Below, piece by piece: positions 44,000-53,803 of a stretch of 64,000 nt of DNA (the first letter of the stretch is position 1; every line of letters starts with the position of its first letter). The stretch spans positions 682,001 through 746,000 of the forward strand of contig NZ_JANQBB010000003.1 in assembly GCF_024721975.1 (NCBI RefSeq), given 5' to 3'. The DNA comes from Paenibacillus endoradicis (GTDB taxonomy: Bacteria; Bacillota; Bacilli; Paenibacillales; Paenibacillaceae). The notes under the pieces were generated by a model. That model worked only from the letters and a program-made list of their open reading frames with translations. It did not search any database and had not been told where the DNA came from. The position numbers were made by a program, and so were the translations under genes.

Positions 44000-44306
44000 T
44001 CATTGATATTTGTAATTCGATGACGAGAACACGTTCATGTATGTATTGCTTCAGAGAGCCGATGCTTGGTGAAATTCGGTGCATAGACATAGATGAAATA
44101 TCATCTCCGAGAAGCTATCCTGAACCTTATCTAAGGAAAAGTACTAAGGGTAGACGGTTTTTCCTCCGATATAAGGAATACGAATCAAGTATTCGTACCA
44201 AAGTGTCGTTCTGATCATTTATGCTTATGCATGATTATTTCAGAGCGGAACAAGGGTGGTAACGCGACTAACCTCGTCCCTTTCCATAGGGATGAGGTTT
44301 ATTTTT
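44000..44306 (+). promoter_or_regulatory. T-box riboswitch of ileS
   Basis: Stem I motifs AGAGAGCCGATG and TTGGTGAAATTCGG are followed by a candidate Specifier region with ATC codons (44100-44105), as expected for tRNA-Ile. The T-box AAGGGTGGTAACGCG (44252-44266) has TGGT to pair with the ACCA end of tRNA-Ile. The terminator is AACCTCGTCCC (44270-44280) with GGGATGAGGTT and a T-rich tail. Uncharged tRNA-Ile should favour antitermination and ileS expression. A 64-codon ORF in this region is only the structured leader. Confidence 0.9.
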
Positions 44307-44337
44307 GTTTTTTGAGAATGAGAGGGGCTGTTAAAGT

Positions 44338-47300
44338 ATGCAACGCGTAGACGTTAAAGAACGCGCACGTACTCGTGAGTTACGTGTATTAGCACAATGG
44401 CAAGAACAAGATACTTTTAAGAAATCAATTGAAAATCGTGAAGGAAAACCGAATTTCGTATTTTATGAAGGTCCTCCAACAGCGAATGGTAAGCCGCACA
44501 TCGGTCATGTTCTTGGTCGAGTAATTAAAGACTTTATTTGCCGCTATCGTACGATGTCTGGCTACCGTGTTATTCGTAAAGCAGGCTGGGATACACATGG
44601 TCTTCCTGTAGAACTTGGAGTTGAAAAACAACTAGGTATTTCAGGGAAACAAGAGATCGAAGCATACGGCGTTGAGAAATTTATTACGAAATGTAAAGAC
44701 AGCGTATTTGAATATGAGAAACAATGGCGTGAATTAACAGAAGCGATTGGTTACTGGACAGATATGGATAACCCATACATTACACTTGATAACAAATATA
44801 TTGAGAGTGTATGGCATATTCTTTCTAAAATTCATGAGAAAGGGCTACTGTATCGTGGACATCGTGTAAGTCCTTATTGCCCTTGTTGTCAAACGACATT
44901 AAGCTCTCATGAAGTTGCACAAGGATATGAAGATGTGAAGGACTTGAGCGCTACTGCTAAGTTCAAACTGACGGACAGTGTCGAATATATTCTTGCTTGG
45001 ACAACAACACCTTGGACATTGCCTGCGAATGTAGCATTAGCAGTTAATCCAGAGCTTGATTATGTTCGAGTAGCTAAAGATGGCGAAGTATATATCGTTG
45101 CTGCCAACCTTGTTGAGTCAGTTATGAAAGAAGACTTCGAAGTGCTTAGTACGTTGAAAGGTAGCGAACTAGTAGGTCGTAGTTACTTACCTCCGTTCAA
45201 CTACGTATCAATTGAAAAAGGTCATGTTGTTATTCCAGGTGACTTTGTAAGTGATTCTAGTGGTACTGGTATCGTTCATATCGCACCTGCTCATGGTGAA
45301 GATGACTACCGTGTTGCTCGTGCTAATGGTATTAGTATGTTAGCTGTAGTGAACAATGCTGGTCGTTACATCGACGAGGTTACTGACCTTGCTGGTCGAT
45401 TCGTGAAAGATTGCGATGTAGATATCGTGAAAATGCTAAGTGAAAAAGGACTATTATTTTCTAAAGAACGTTATGAACATAGCTATCCGTTCTGCTGGCG
45501 TTGTAAGTCACCACTTCTGTACTATGCTACGGAAAGCTGGTTTATCGAGACAACGGCTGTAAAAGATCAATTGATTGCAAACAATGCTGGAGTAGAATGG
45601 TATCCAGGCCATCTTCGTGAAGGTCGCTTTGGTAAGTTCCTTGAGGATTTAGTGGATTGGAATATTAGCCGTAATCGTTATTGGGGTACACCGTTAAACG
45701 TATGGATTTGTGAAGAGACTGGCAAGCAGTATGCGCCAAGTAGCATAGCTGATCTACGCGCGCGTGCTGTAGACTTCGTACCAGAAGATATCGAGTTACA
45801 CAAACCATATGTAGATGGAATCTTACTGAAGAGTCCGTTTGCTGAAGGTGCGGTCATGAAACGTACGTCTGAAGTTATTGATGTATGGTTCGATAGCGGT
45901 TCTATGCCATTTGCGCAGCAACATTATCCATTTGGCGACAATGCTAAATTCGAAGATCAATATCCTGCTGATATTATTTGTGAAGGAATTGACCAAACTC
46001 GCGGATGGTTCTATAGCTTATTAGCAGTTTCTACACTGTTCAATGGTAAAGCACCATATAAAGCAGTTCTTTCTACAGGTCATATTCTTGATGAAAACGG
46101 ACAAAAAATGTCCAAATCGAAAGGGAATGTAATTGATCCTTGGGAAATTATCGAAGAGTTCGGTACTGATGCATTCCGTTGGGCATTACTTTCGGACAGC
46201 GCACCTTGGAACAGTAAACGTTTCTCAAAAGGTATCGTAGCTGAAGCGAAATCTAAAGTTATTGATACAATTGTGAATACTCATGCATTCTACGCGTTAT
46301 ATGCTTCAATCGATGGATTTAATCATGAAGAACATACAACAGTAGCTACTAACAATAAATTAGATCGTTGGGTTATTTCTCGTCTGAATACATTAATTCA
46401 AACGGTATCGAAAGGTCTTGAAGTAAATGATTTCTTGAATCCTGCGAAATCAATTGAAGTATTTGTTGATGAATTAAGCAACTGGTATATCCGTCGTTCG
46501 CGTGATCGTTTCTGGGGAAGTGGTCTTACTGACGATAAAGTAGCTGCGTATCAAACTTTACGCCATGTACTGCTTACATTATCTCAATTGATCGCACCTT
46601 ATACTCCGTTGATAGCTGATGATGTATACAATAATCTTGGTGGTGGAGAAAGTGTTCATCTTGGCGATTATCCAGTAGCAGATGAAAGTTTAATCGATAA
46701 AGAGCTTGAACGCGACATGGAAAGCTCGAAAGTAATTGTAGAGCTTGCACGTAATGTTCGTAATGAGACTGGAATTAAAACTCGTCAACCACTTTCAGAG
46801 CTAATCGTTTCTCTAGATCGTGAATTTGAAGTTACTTCATATGAAGACATTATTAAAGAAGAGATCAATGTAAAATCGATTGTTGTCCAAAATTCTGACA
46901 GTGGCTTTGTTGATTTCAGCTTGAAGTTAAATCTGAAAGTAGCGGGTCGCAAGTTTGGTAAACAAGTTTCTCCAATTCAAAATTCACTTAAAGAAATGTC
47001 TGCTGAAGAAACGCGTGCAATCGTTAATAGTGGTAACTATACATTTACGACCGATGAAGGTGAGACGTTAGAAGTTACACTTGATGAATTGCTTGTTGAG
47101 AAAAAAGCAAAATCAGGATTCGCTTCTGCATCAGGCAATGGTGTGACTGTGGCACTTAATACAGATATTACGGAAGAGCTTGAACAAGAGGGTTGGGTCC
47201 GTGAAGTTATTCGCGCCGTACAGGATACACGTAAGAAACTAGACCTTCCAATTGAAAAACGTATCGATCTTGTATTGCATGTTGATAATGAATTGCAATC

Positions 47301-47430
47301 TGCTTTGCAAAAATTTGATCAGTTGCTGCAAGATAACCTTCTTGTCCAATCTGTTTCATTTGCTGAAAAAGTGGGTATGGAAACAGTACAACTTGGTGAA
47401 AAATCGATAGGCATTTTCATTAACGAATAA
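44338..47430 (+). CDS. ileS: Isoleucyl-tRNA synthetase, type 2 (IleRS2)
   Basis: 1030 residues. Class I synthetase charging tRNA-Ile: HIGH at 54-57 (GKPHIGHVLG), KMSKS at 590-594, large editing (CP1) domain between, and a C-terminal anticodon-binding region. The N-terminal KAGWDTHGLPVE motif and the 1030-residue length, with a long C-terminal extension, mark the eukaryote-like type 2 enzyme rather than the roughly 920-residue type 1 enzyme of B. subtilis. Type 2 enzymes are associated with natural mupirocin resistance. It sits in the usual ileS position, under a T-box. Confidence 0.94.
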   Translation: MQRVDVKERARTRELRVLAQWQEQDTFKKSIENREGKPNFVFYEGPPTANGKPHIGHVLGRVIKDFICRYRTMSGYRVIRKAGWDTHGLPVELGVEKQLGISGKQEIEAYGVEKFITKCKDSVFEYEKQWRELTEAIGYWTDMDNPYITLDNKYIESVWHILSKIHEKGLLYRGHRVSPYCPCCQTTLSSHEVAQGYEDVKDLSATAKFKLTDSVEYILAWTTTPWTLPANVALAVNPELDYVRVAKDGEVYIVAANLVESVMKEDFEVLSTLKGSELVGRSYLPPFNYVSIEKGHVVIPGDFVSDSSGTGIVHIAPAHGEDDYRVARANGISMLAVVNNAGRYIDEVTDLAGRFVKDCDVDIVKMLSEKGLLFSKERYEHSYPFCWRCKSPLLYYATESWFIETTAVKDQLIANNAGVEWYPGHLREGRFGKFLEDLVDWNISRNRYWGTPLNVWICEETGKQYAPSSIADLRARAVDFVPEDIELHKPYVDGILLKSPFAEGAVMKRTSEVIDVWFDSGSMPFAQQHYPFGDNAKFEDQYPADIICEGIDQTRGWFYSLLAVSTLFNGKAPYKAVLSTGHILDENGQKMSKSKGNVIDPWEIIEEFGTDAFRWALLSDSAPWNSKRFSKGIVAEAKSKVIDTIVNTHAFYALYASIDGFNHEEHTTVATNNKLDRWVISRLNTLIQTVSKGLEVNDFLNPAKSIEVFVDELSNWYIRRSRDRFWGSGLTDDKVAAYQTLRHVLLTLSQLIAPYTPLIADDVYNNLGGGESVHLGDYPVADESLIDKELERDMESSKVIVELARNVRNETGIKTRQPLSELIVSLDREFEVTSYEDIIKEEINVKSIVVQNSDSGFVDFSLKLNLKVAGRKFGKQVSPIQNSLKEMSAEETRAIVNSGNYTFTTDEGETLEVTLDELLVEKKAKSGFASASGNGVTVALNTDITEELEQEGWVREVIRAVQDTRKKLDLPIEKRIDLVLHVDNELQSALQKFDQLLQDNLLVQSVSFAEKVGMETVQLGEKSIGIFINE

Positions 47431-47446
47431 GGATATATTAATAAAG

Positions 47447-47483
47447 GCCCGCTTGCCTAGGTGGCGAGCGGGCTTATTTTATT
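47447..47483 (+). terminator. Terminator after ileS
   Basis: GCCCGCTTGCC / GGCGAGCGGGC (one G-T pair) with a 5-nt loop, followed by TTATTTTATT. Confidence 0.88.
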
Positions 47484-47486
47484 AAA

Positions 47487-47505
47487 AGTTCAAAATTTTG
47501 AATTG
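47487..47505. repeat. Abutted element ends AAGTTCAAAATTTTGAATT
   Basis: Two copies of the AAGTTCAAAA end face each other with no interior, possibly a remnant of an excised inverted-repeat element. Confidence 0.35.
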
Positions 47506-47535
47506 AAATTAACTAAACGGTAAGGAGGAGTAACA

Positions 47536-47853
47536 ATGACGAAACCCGATGATGATGAGCTATCTAAGTTAAAGAAATCTCTTGATGCAATAGAGGAACG
47601 GCTAGTCAAAGTTACGAATGACCTTGAACGTACACAAATAGCTGATTACGTAACCCTAATGAATCGTCCCTTTAAATTATTGTGGCGTAATTTTATGGGG
47701 GGAATCGCTAGAGGTGTAGGCTCAGCCGTTGGATTAGCTTTCTTTGCTACCTTTGTTGTTTGGATATTGCAAGCACTAGGTGCACTTAACTTGCCGATTA
47801 TCGGTGATTATATTGCTGATATTGTAAGAATTGTACAGAAGCAAATAGAATAA
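47536..47853 (+). CDS. DUF5665 family membrane-associated protein
   Basis: 105 residues: an N-terminal coiled coil (about 8-35), then WRNFMGGIARGVGSAVGLAFFATFVVW (in residues 50-77) leading into a single membrane helix and a C-terminal amphipathic part. This is the layout of DUF5665 proteins. AAGGAGGAG precedes ATG 47536. Function unknown. Confidence 0.75.
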   Translation: MTKPDDDELSKLKKSLDAIEERLVKVTNDLERTQIADYVTLMNRPFKLLWRNFMGGIARGVGSAVGLAFFATFVVWILQALGALNLPIIGDYIADIVRIVQKQIE

Positions 47854-47862
47854 ATGAACAGA

Positions 47863-48615
47863 TTACAATAATTCCAAATCTTCATCGCCTTCATGAGCCT
47901 TCATATACTCTTGATATGCAGCGTTACGCACAATATGAACATGTGACCCAGTTATATCTGTAGCTATAAAACTTTCTAATGGCTCTACATAACCGTGAAG
48001 CTCCTCATTGATTTCAGCTGCGAATTCCGTATCAAGCATTTGTGAGTTCTGAGCCAAATTACTATTTCCATAGTCCCACAAAGCTTGACTCATGTCTTCA
48101 CCATCAAATCCGGTGTAGTCTTCGTCGTCAAAGTTGAGTTGGGTGAATGATAGTGGTTCGTACTCGTATTGAGGTGCTACAACTTGATTGACATTAGCAT
48201 GATTCTGACAATATAACGTCTCAGGTATAGCCTCTAATCTTTCGATATCTATCGCAGTTTGACAGGTCACACAACGTCCGTATTTTCCTGTTTCAATTCG
48301 ATTCAACGCATCATCGATTTGTGTAAGTTGACGTAATTGTCCTTGAGCAATAGCATGATCACGTTCTTGTTCGTATAATTCAGTTGCTTGATCTGCTGGA
48401 TGGTTGTCGTACATCGATAATTCAGCATCTATATTGCTCTGACTACTTATTGGAGATGTTTCAGCGTAAGTTTGTTGCTGCTGAATAATACTGTTTTTAT
48501 CTTCAAGTAGTATTGAACGGAAATGTTGCAGTTGTTGCGATGTAAGGGTTGATTTCACGTATTGCACCACCATTTCGTTTATGGAATGGTTATATTGTTT
48601 GCTCATTGTGTACAT
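47863..48615 (-). CDS. ylyA: TraR/DksA-type zinc finger protein, YteA/YlyA-like
   Basis: 250 residues. N-terminal coiled coil (LTSQQLQHFRSILLEDKNSI), then the DksA-like segment HPADQATELYEQERD and DALNRIETGKYGRCVTCQTAIDIERLEAIPETLYCQNH with CxxC...C (one ligand differs from the classic four-Cys finger). The C-terminal half matches YteA-type sporulation proteins. In B. subtilis ylyA lies between ileS and lspA and influences SigG-dependent transcription through RNA polymerase; the location here agrees but the gene is on the opposite strand. No clear ribosome site is seen, and ATG 48606 is an alternative start. Confidence 0.75.
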   Translation of the reverse strand: MYTMSKQYNHSINEMVVQYVKSTLTSQQLQHFRSILLEDKNSIIQQQQTYAETSPISSQSNIDAELSMYDNHPADQATELYEQERDHAIAQGQLRQLTQIDDALNRIETGKYGRCVTCQTAIDIERLEAIPETLYCQNHANVNQVVAPQYEYEPLSFTQLNFDDEDYTGFDGEDMSQALWDYGNSNLAQNSQMLDTEFAAEINEELHGYVEPLESFIATDITGSHVHIVRNAAYQEYMKAHEGDEDLELL

Positions 48616-48723
48616 TTCAGTACGAGCAATCTTTGGGATTAGAGATCATAAACTCCATCTTGAAGAAGAAATGTAAAACTAGATTGTAAAAGTTGGATGT
48701 GCTACACTTATTTCGGACAGTTC

Positions 48724-48874
48724 ATGAAAAGTTTTAGTACATGCTTTCGAAGTAACTTTTCAATTGTATGAAATGAATGCCAGTGAAGAACATGAAAAGT
48801 TTGCTTATGCTTTCGAAGTAATTTTTCATCACAATGAAGTAAAAATCAGTGAAGTAAATGAAAAGTTTTGGGAG
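48724..48874 (+). repeat. Tandem leader repeat before lspA (2 units, 66-bp period)
   Basis: Units start at ATGCTTTCG 48741 and 48807, again 66 bp apart. Arms are AACTTTTCA / TGAAAAGTT and AATTTTTCAT / ATGAAAAGTT. The last arm continues as GAAAAGTTTTGGGAG, the lspA ribosome region. A flanking GAAAAGTTTTAG starts the array at 48726. Confidence 0.82.
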
Positions 48875-48881
48875 TGGGAGA

Positions 48882-49373
48882 ATGCGATTTTATTATTATG
48901 TTATTGCAGTAGTTGTATTAATTTTGGATTTTTTCTCTAAAAAGTGGATTGTTAATAACATGAAAGAATATGATCAGTTTAGTGTGATTGGTGATTTCTT
49001 TCTAATCACTTCTCATCGAAATCGTGGTGCAGCTTTCGGAATACTGCAAGATCAACGTGTATTTTTTATAATAATTACTATTGTAATTGTTGGTGCAATT
49101 ATTTGGTATGCACAATCCGTTCGTAAAAGCGGAAGCGTACTATTGTTATCGGGATTAGGACTAGTACTTGGTGGAGCAGTTGGTAACTTTATCGATCGTG
49201 CACGTTTTGGAGAAGTTGTTGACTTCTTCAAATTTAATTTTGGTAGTTATACATTTCCAATTTTTAATGTTGCAGATTCTGCAATAGTCGTAGGGGTAAT
49301 TCTTATCATGCTTGATACACTTCTAAGTATGAAAGAAGAGAAGAAAGGCAAGGTAGCCGTAGAAAATGAGTAA
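48882..49373 (+). CDS. lspA: Lipoprotein signal peptidase (signal peptidase II)
   Basis: 163 residues from ATG 48882, behind GGGAGTGGGAG; an in-frame ATG at 48858 is inside the repeat. Membrane aspartic protease that cleaves prolipoprotein signal peptides (globomycin target). Four membrane helices; conserved NRGAAFGIL, GNFIDRARFGEVVDF and FPIFNVADSAIVVG motifs with the two catalytic Asp. It overlaps rluD by 8 bp, as in the classic lspA-rluD pair. Confidence 0.96.
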   Translation: MRFYYYVIAVVVLILDFFSKKWIVNNMKEYDQFSVIGDFFLITSHRNRGAAFGILQDQRVFFIIITIVIVGAIIWYAQSVRKSGSVLLLSGLGLVLGGAVGNFIDRARFGEVVDFFKFNFGSYTFPIFNVADSAIVVGVILIMLDTLLSMKEEKKGKVAVENE

Positions 49374-50307
49374 CATTACAGAACAACAAGAGAATTACGA
49401 GTTTATCGCTAATGATGAGTCTCAAGGAATACGTATCGATAAGTTTGTAACAGATTCGATTGATAATGCAGCAATATCACGTACTCAAGTGCAAGAGTGG
49501 ATAAAAACAGCTCATGTACAAGTGAACGGAACTGTTATTAAAAGTAATTATAAAGTTCAGGAAAACGATACTATAACTGTACAAGTACCAGAAACACAAG
49601 CTTTAGAAATTATTGCTGAGAATATACCCTTAGAAGTTATTTATGAGGACAGTGATGTCATTGTCATTAATAAGCCACGTGGTATGGTTGTACACCCTGC
49701 ACCTGGTCACCCTAAAGGTACTTTAGTCAATGCGCTGATGCACCATTGCAAAGATCTGTCTGGTATTAATGGAGTATTGCGTCCTGGTATTGTTCATCGT
49801 ATTGACCGTGATACGACAGGATTATTAATGGTTGCCAAAAATGATTTGGCGCATGTCTCTCTTGCGGAGCAATTGAAGGAACATTCAGTAACAAGACGCT
49901 ATACTGCACTTGTTCATGGTAATATGCCTCATGATTCAGGATCCATTGATGCACCAATTGGAAGAGATAGCAACGACCGCAAACTATATACGGTTACGGA
50001 TGTTAATGCGAAGGATGCTATTACACACTTCACAGTTGTTGAACGAATTGGTGGAGATTACACGATCGTTGAGTTACAACTAGAAACTGGTCGAACTCAT
50101 CAGATTCGTGTTCATATGAAGTATATTGGTTATCCATTAGCTGGTGATCCTGTCTATGGACGTAATAAAACTATTCCGTTAAAGGGACAAGCACTTCATG
50201 CTGGTATTCTTGGTTTCACGCATCCTCGCACAGGCGAACGATTACAGTTTGAAGTACCATTACCGGATGATTTTAATGAGATACTAATAAATTTAAGATC
50301 CCGTTAG
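49366..50307 (+). CDS. rluD: RluA/RluD family 23S rRNA pseudouridine synthase (YlyB)
   Basis: 313 residues. N-terminal S4 domain (RIDKFVTDS..., residues 22-75), then the RluA-type catalytic domain with HRIDRDTTGLLM (catalytic D147), NKPRGMVVHPAPGH and LETGRTHQIRVHMKYIGYPLAGDPVYG. It most likely modifies the 23S rRNA helix 69 uridines. Translationally coupled to lspA. Ends at a strong terminator. Confidence 0.93.
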   Translation: MSNITEQQENYEFIANDESQGIRIDKFVTDSIDNAAISRTQVQEWIKTAHVQVNGTVIKSNYKVQENDTITVQVPETQALEIIAENIPLEVIYEDSDVIVINKPRGMVVHPAPGHPKGTLVNALMHHCKDLSGINGVLRPGIVHRIDRDTTGLLMVAKNDLAHVSLAEQLKEHSVTRRYTALVHGNMPHDSGSIDAPIGRDSNDRKLYTVTDVNAKDAITHFTVVERIGGDYTIVELQLETGRTHQIRVHMKYIGYPLAGDPVYGRNKTIPLKGQALHAGILGFTHPRTGERLQFEVPLPDDFNEILINLRSR

Positions 50308-50319
50308 ATCGAAAATTAT

Positions 50320-50370
50320 AAGACTGCAGATAAACTAGAAGTAGTTCTAGTTTATCTGCAGTCTTTTTTT
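50320..50370 (+). terminator. Terminator after lspA-rluD
   Basis: 21-bp perfect stem (50320-50340 with 50345-50365, core GACTGCAGATAAACTAG), GTAG loop, T7. Confidence 0.95.
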
Positions 50371-50505
50371 GGATTATAAAATCTTCGATATAATTAAAAA
50401 CTGCAATATGTACAAACAATTGATTACATTCTGCATTATGTTTTAGTTTAATTTACGATATCCTTATACATAAGGAAAAGATATGTAAAGGATCGGTGAT
50501 AGAGT

Positions 50506-51741
50506 ATGACAACAATGAATCAGCATTTTCTAGAACTTCAAGGTAGTTATTTATTTTCGGAGGTAGCAAAACGCAGAACGAAATATATGGAACAAAATCC
50601 GCAAGCAGATGTTATTAGTCTAGGGATTGGTGACGTTACAAGAGGACTTCCGCAAGCAGTTATTAAAGCGATGCATGCTGCTGTTGATGATATGGTTAAT
50701 GTAGAAACATTTAAAGGATATGGTCCTGAACAAGGATATTCCTTCTTAATTAATGAAATCATAGCGAATGATTACAAAGCTCGCGGAGTTGAACTTAATA
50801 CAGATGAAGTGTTTTTAAGTGATGGCTCGAAATGTGATGTTGGTAATATTCAAGAAATTTTCAGTACTGATAGCATAGTAGCTGTTCAAGATCCTGTATA
50901 TCCTGTTTATGTCGATACGAATGTAATGGCTGGACGTGCAGGTACATTTATTACCAATATCGGTCGTTATGAGAAAATTGTCTATCTTGATTGTTCGGCT
51001 AAAAATGATTTTAAACCAAGCCTTCCTACAGAAAAGGTTGACTTAATTTACTTATGCTATCCTAATAACCCTACGGGTATGACGTTAACGAAGGAAGAAC
51101 TGAAAGTATGGGTAGATTATGCAATCGAGAACGACTGTATTATTTTGTTCGACTCTGCTTATGAGGCTTTTATTACAGAAGATAATGTTCCTCATAGTAT
51201 TTATGAGATCGAAGGAGCTAAAAAAGTTGCGATTGAATTCCGTAGCTTTTCTAAAACAGCTGGATTTACTGGTATCCGTTGTGCGTATACTGTTGTACCA
51301 AAAGAAATTCAAGGTCGCGACGTAAATGGCAATGCAGTTAGTGTTAATGAACTATGGAATAGACGCCATACGACGAAATTCAATGGGGTATCCTACGTAA
51401 CGCAAAAAGGTGCAGAGGCGATTTATTCGACAGAAGGCAAAGCGCAAATAAGAGAACTAGTGGATTATTATATGACGAACGCTGCAATGATTCGTGAAGG
51501 TCTACGTGAAGCTGGCTTTTCCGTATTTGGCGGAGTGAATGCTCCATACATTTGGTTGAAAACACCTGAAGGTTACAATTCATGGAGTTTCTTCGATTAC
51601 TTATTGAGTGAAGCTAATATTGTGGGAACACCTGGCGTTGGATTTGGTCAATGCGGGGAAGGTTACTTCCGTTTAACTGCTTTTGGTAGTCGAGAGAACA
51701 CAGAGCGTGCGATCGCACGTATTAAACAGCTTAGTTTATAG
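50506..51741 (+). CDS. dapL: LL-diaminopimelate aminotransferase
   Basis: 411 residues, the DapL length. PLP fold type I aminotransferase that converts tetrahydrodipicolinate directly to LL-diaminopimelate, bypassing the acetylated or succinylated intermediates of lysine and cell wall DAP synthesis. Family segments: [64 protein letters not shown], and the PLP lysine in [10 protein letters not shown] (K250). GATCGGTGAT precedes ATG 50506. Monocistronic, with a large terminator after it. Confidence 0.93.
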   Translation: MTTMNQHFLELQGSYLFSEVAKRRTKYMEQNPQADVISLGIGDVTRGLPQAVIKAMHAAVDDMVNVETFKGYGPEQGYSFLINEIIANDYKARGVELNTDEVFLSDGSKCDVGNIQEIFSTDSIVAVQDPVYPVYVDTNVMAGRAGTFITNIGRYEKIVYLDCSAKNDFKPSLPTEKVDLIYLCYPNNPTGMTLTKEELKVWVDYAIENDCIILFDSAYEAFITEDNVPHSIYEIEGAKKVAIEFRSFSKTAGFTGIRCAYTVVPKEIQGRDVNGNAVSVNELWNRRHTTKFNGVSYVTQKGAEAIYSTEGKAQIRELVDYYMTNAAMIREGLREAGFSVFGGVNAPYIWLKTPEGYNSWSFFDYLLSEANIVGTPGVGFGQCGEGYFRLTAFGSRENTERAIARIKQLSL

Positions 51742-51831
51742 TAAATATCTAATTGGACTGACACATATTGATTTACTTTATAAGGAGCTAATCTAAGTTT
51801 TTATATCATTAACTTAATGCTCACACTCTAG

Positions 51832-51911
51832 CAGACGCTGCATACCTCAATGGTTTCAAATCGACTGATCGCATAGTTGATTTGAAATGAGGGATCAGAT
51901 GTCTGTTTTTT
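51832..51911 (+). terminator. Large structured terminator after dapL
   Basis: CAGAC (51832) / GTCTG (51901), CTCA / TGAG and TTTCAAATC (51854-51862) / GATTTGAAA (51879-51887) stack into one long hairpin ending in T6. Confidence 0.82.
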
Positions 51912-52053
51912 ATAATGATTAATATACTCAGCTTAAAATTGGTGTTTTTTGCGGATAATGAACGAAACATCCATTCCATTTTTAAGGAGAATTTTTTAAT
52001 TATTATAATGAGAATTGATTATAATTTGGATGATGTAACTTGCACCGTTTCCC

Positions 52054-52082
52054 TTGACATATCGTGTCGAACATGGGATAAT
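52054..52082 (+). promoter_or_regulatory. SigA promoter of the pyr operon
   Basis: TTGACA (52054-52059), a 17-bp spacer and GATAAT (52077-52082). Predicted start near 52089, about 22 bp before the PyrR site. Bases 51912-52050 upstream are AT-rich and hold no gene. Confidence 0.75.
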
Positions 52083-52088
52083 TATTTC

Positions 52089-52888
<800 letters not shown>

Positions 52889-52900
52889 GGAGGCCATTTT

Positions 52901-53800
52901 ATGACGATTACTCAAACTCAATCAAGAAGTTTACTTGGTTTGAAGGATCTTAGTCAAAATGAGATTCAATCCATTCTTGACAGAGCTGCCTTCTGGGAAC
53001 AACATGCCAATAAAACACATAACTTACTTAACGGAAAATTTGTTGCAAACATGTTCTTTGAGAACAGTACGCGTACTAGAACTTCATTTGAAGTTGCTGA
53101 GAAACGATTAGGTGCAGAAGTTATAAACTTCAGTGCTGCGGCATCAAGTGTTGAAAAAGGTGAATCTATCTACGATACAGTTAGAACTTTAGAATCAATG
53201 GGAATTGATGCGGGTATTATTCGGTTAAAACCTATTGGCTTGCTAGCTGAAATGGCACCTAAAATTAAAGTTCCTCTAATTAACGCAGGTGATGGTAACA
53301 ACGAACATCCAACTCAAGCTTTGCTTGATCTATATACAATGCAAAAACATTTCGGTACGTTAAAAGGTTTGAATGTAGCGATTATCGGTGACATTCTGCA
53401 TAGCCGAGTGGCAAGAAGTAATCTATATGCACTTCGTCAATTTGGCGCGAATGTGATGTTCTGTGCTCCTGACGATATGCAAGCCAAAGATCTTGATGTG
53501 CAATATGTAAGTATGGAAAAAGCAATAAAAGCAGATGTAGTTATGATGTTAAGGGTTCAGCTTGAGCGTCATTCATCTGGAATATTGAAATCAGCAGATA
53601 CTTATCGTGAAAGTTATGGTCTTACTGTAGCTCGAGCAAGCCAAATGGCAAACCATGCGATTATTATGCACCCTGCGCCTGTCAATAGAGATGTAGAGAT
53701 TGACAGTGAACTTGTAGAAGCTGCAAATTCGAAAATATTCCCGCAAATGGCTAATGGGGTTCCGATTCGAATGGCGGTTATCGAGCGTGCACTTGTATAG
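52901..53800 (+). CDS. pyrB: Aspartate carbamoyltransferase catalytic subunit
   Basis: 299 residues. Condenses carbamoyl phosphate with aspartate. Carbamoyl phosphate site STRTR (56-60), HPTQALLDLYTM and MHPAPVNRDVEID motifs are intact. GGGAGG is 8-9 nt before ATG 52901. No regulatory chain pyrI nearby, as usual in Firmicutes. Confidence 0.96.
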   Translation: MTITQTQSRSLLGLKDLSQNEIQSILDRAAFWEQHANKTHNLLNGKFVANMFFENSTRTRTSFEVAEKRLGAEVINFSAAASSVEKGESIYDTVRTLESMGIDAGIIRLKPIGLLAEMAPKIKVPLINAGDGNNEHPTQALLDLYTMQKHFGTLKGLNVAIIGDILHSRVARSNLYALRQFGANVMFCAPDDMQAKDLDVQYVSMEKAIKADVVMMLRVQLERHSSGILKSADTYRESYGLTVARASQMANHAIIMHPAPVNRDVEIDSELVEAANSKIFPQMANGVPIRMAVIERALV

Positions 53801-53803
53801 ATA

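Noticed and set aside
44020..44214. 64-codon ORF between divIVA and ileS
   Set aside because: It lies in the T-box leader; its sequence is explained by conserved stem I motifs.
50371..50505. Lysine riboswitch before dapL
   Set aside because: The 135-bp gap is AT-rich and lacks the lysine-element core; the structured RNA is after dapL and reads as a terminator.
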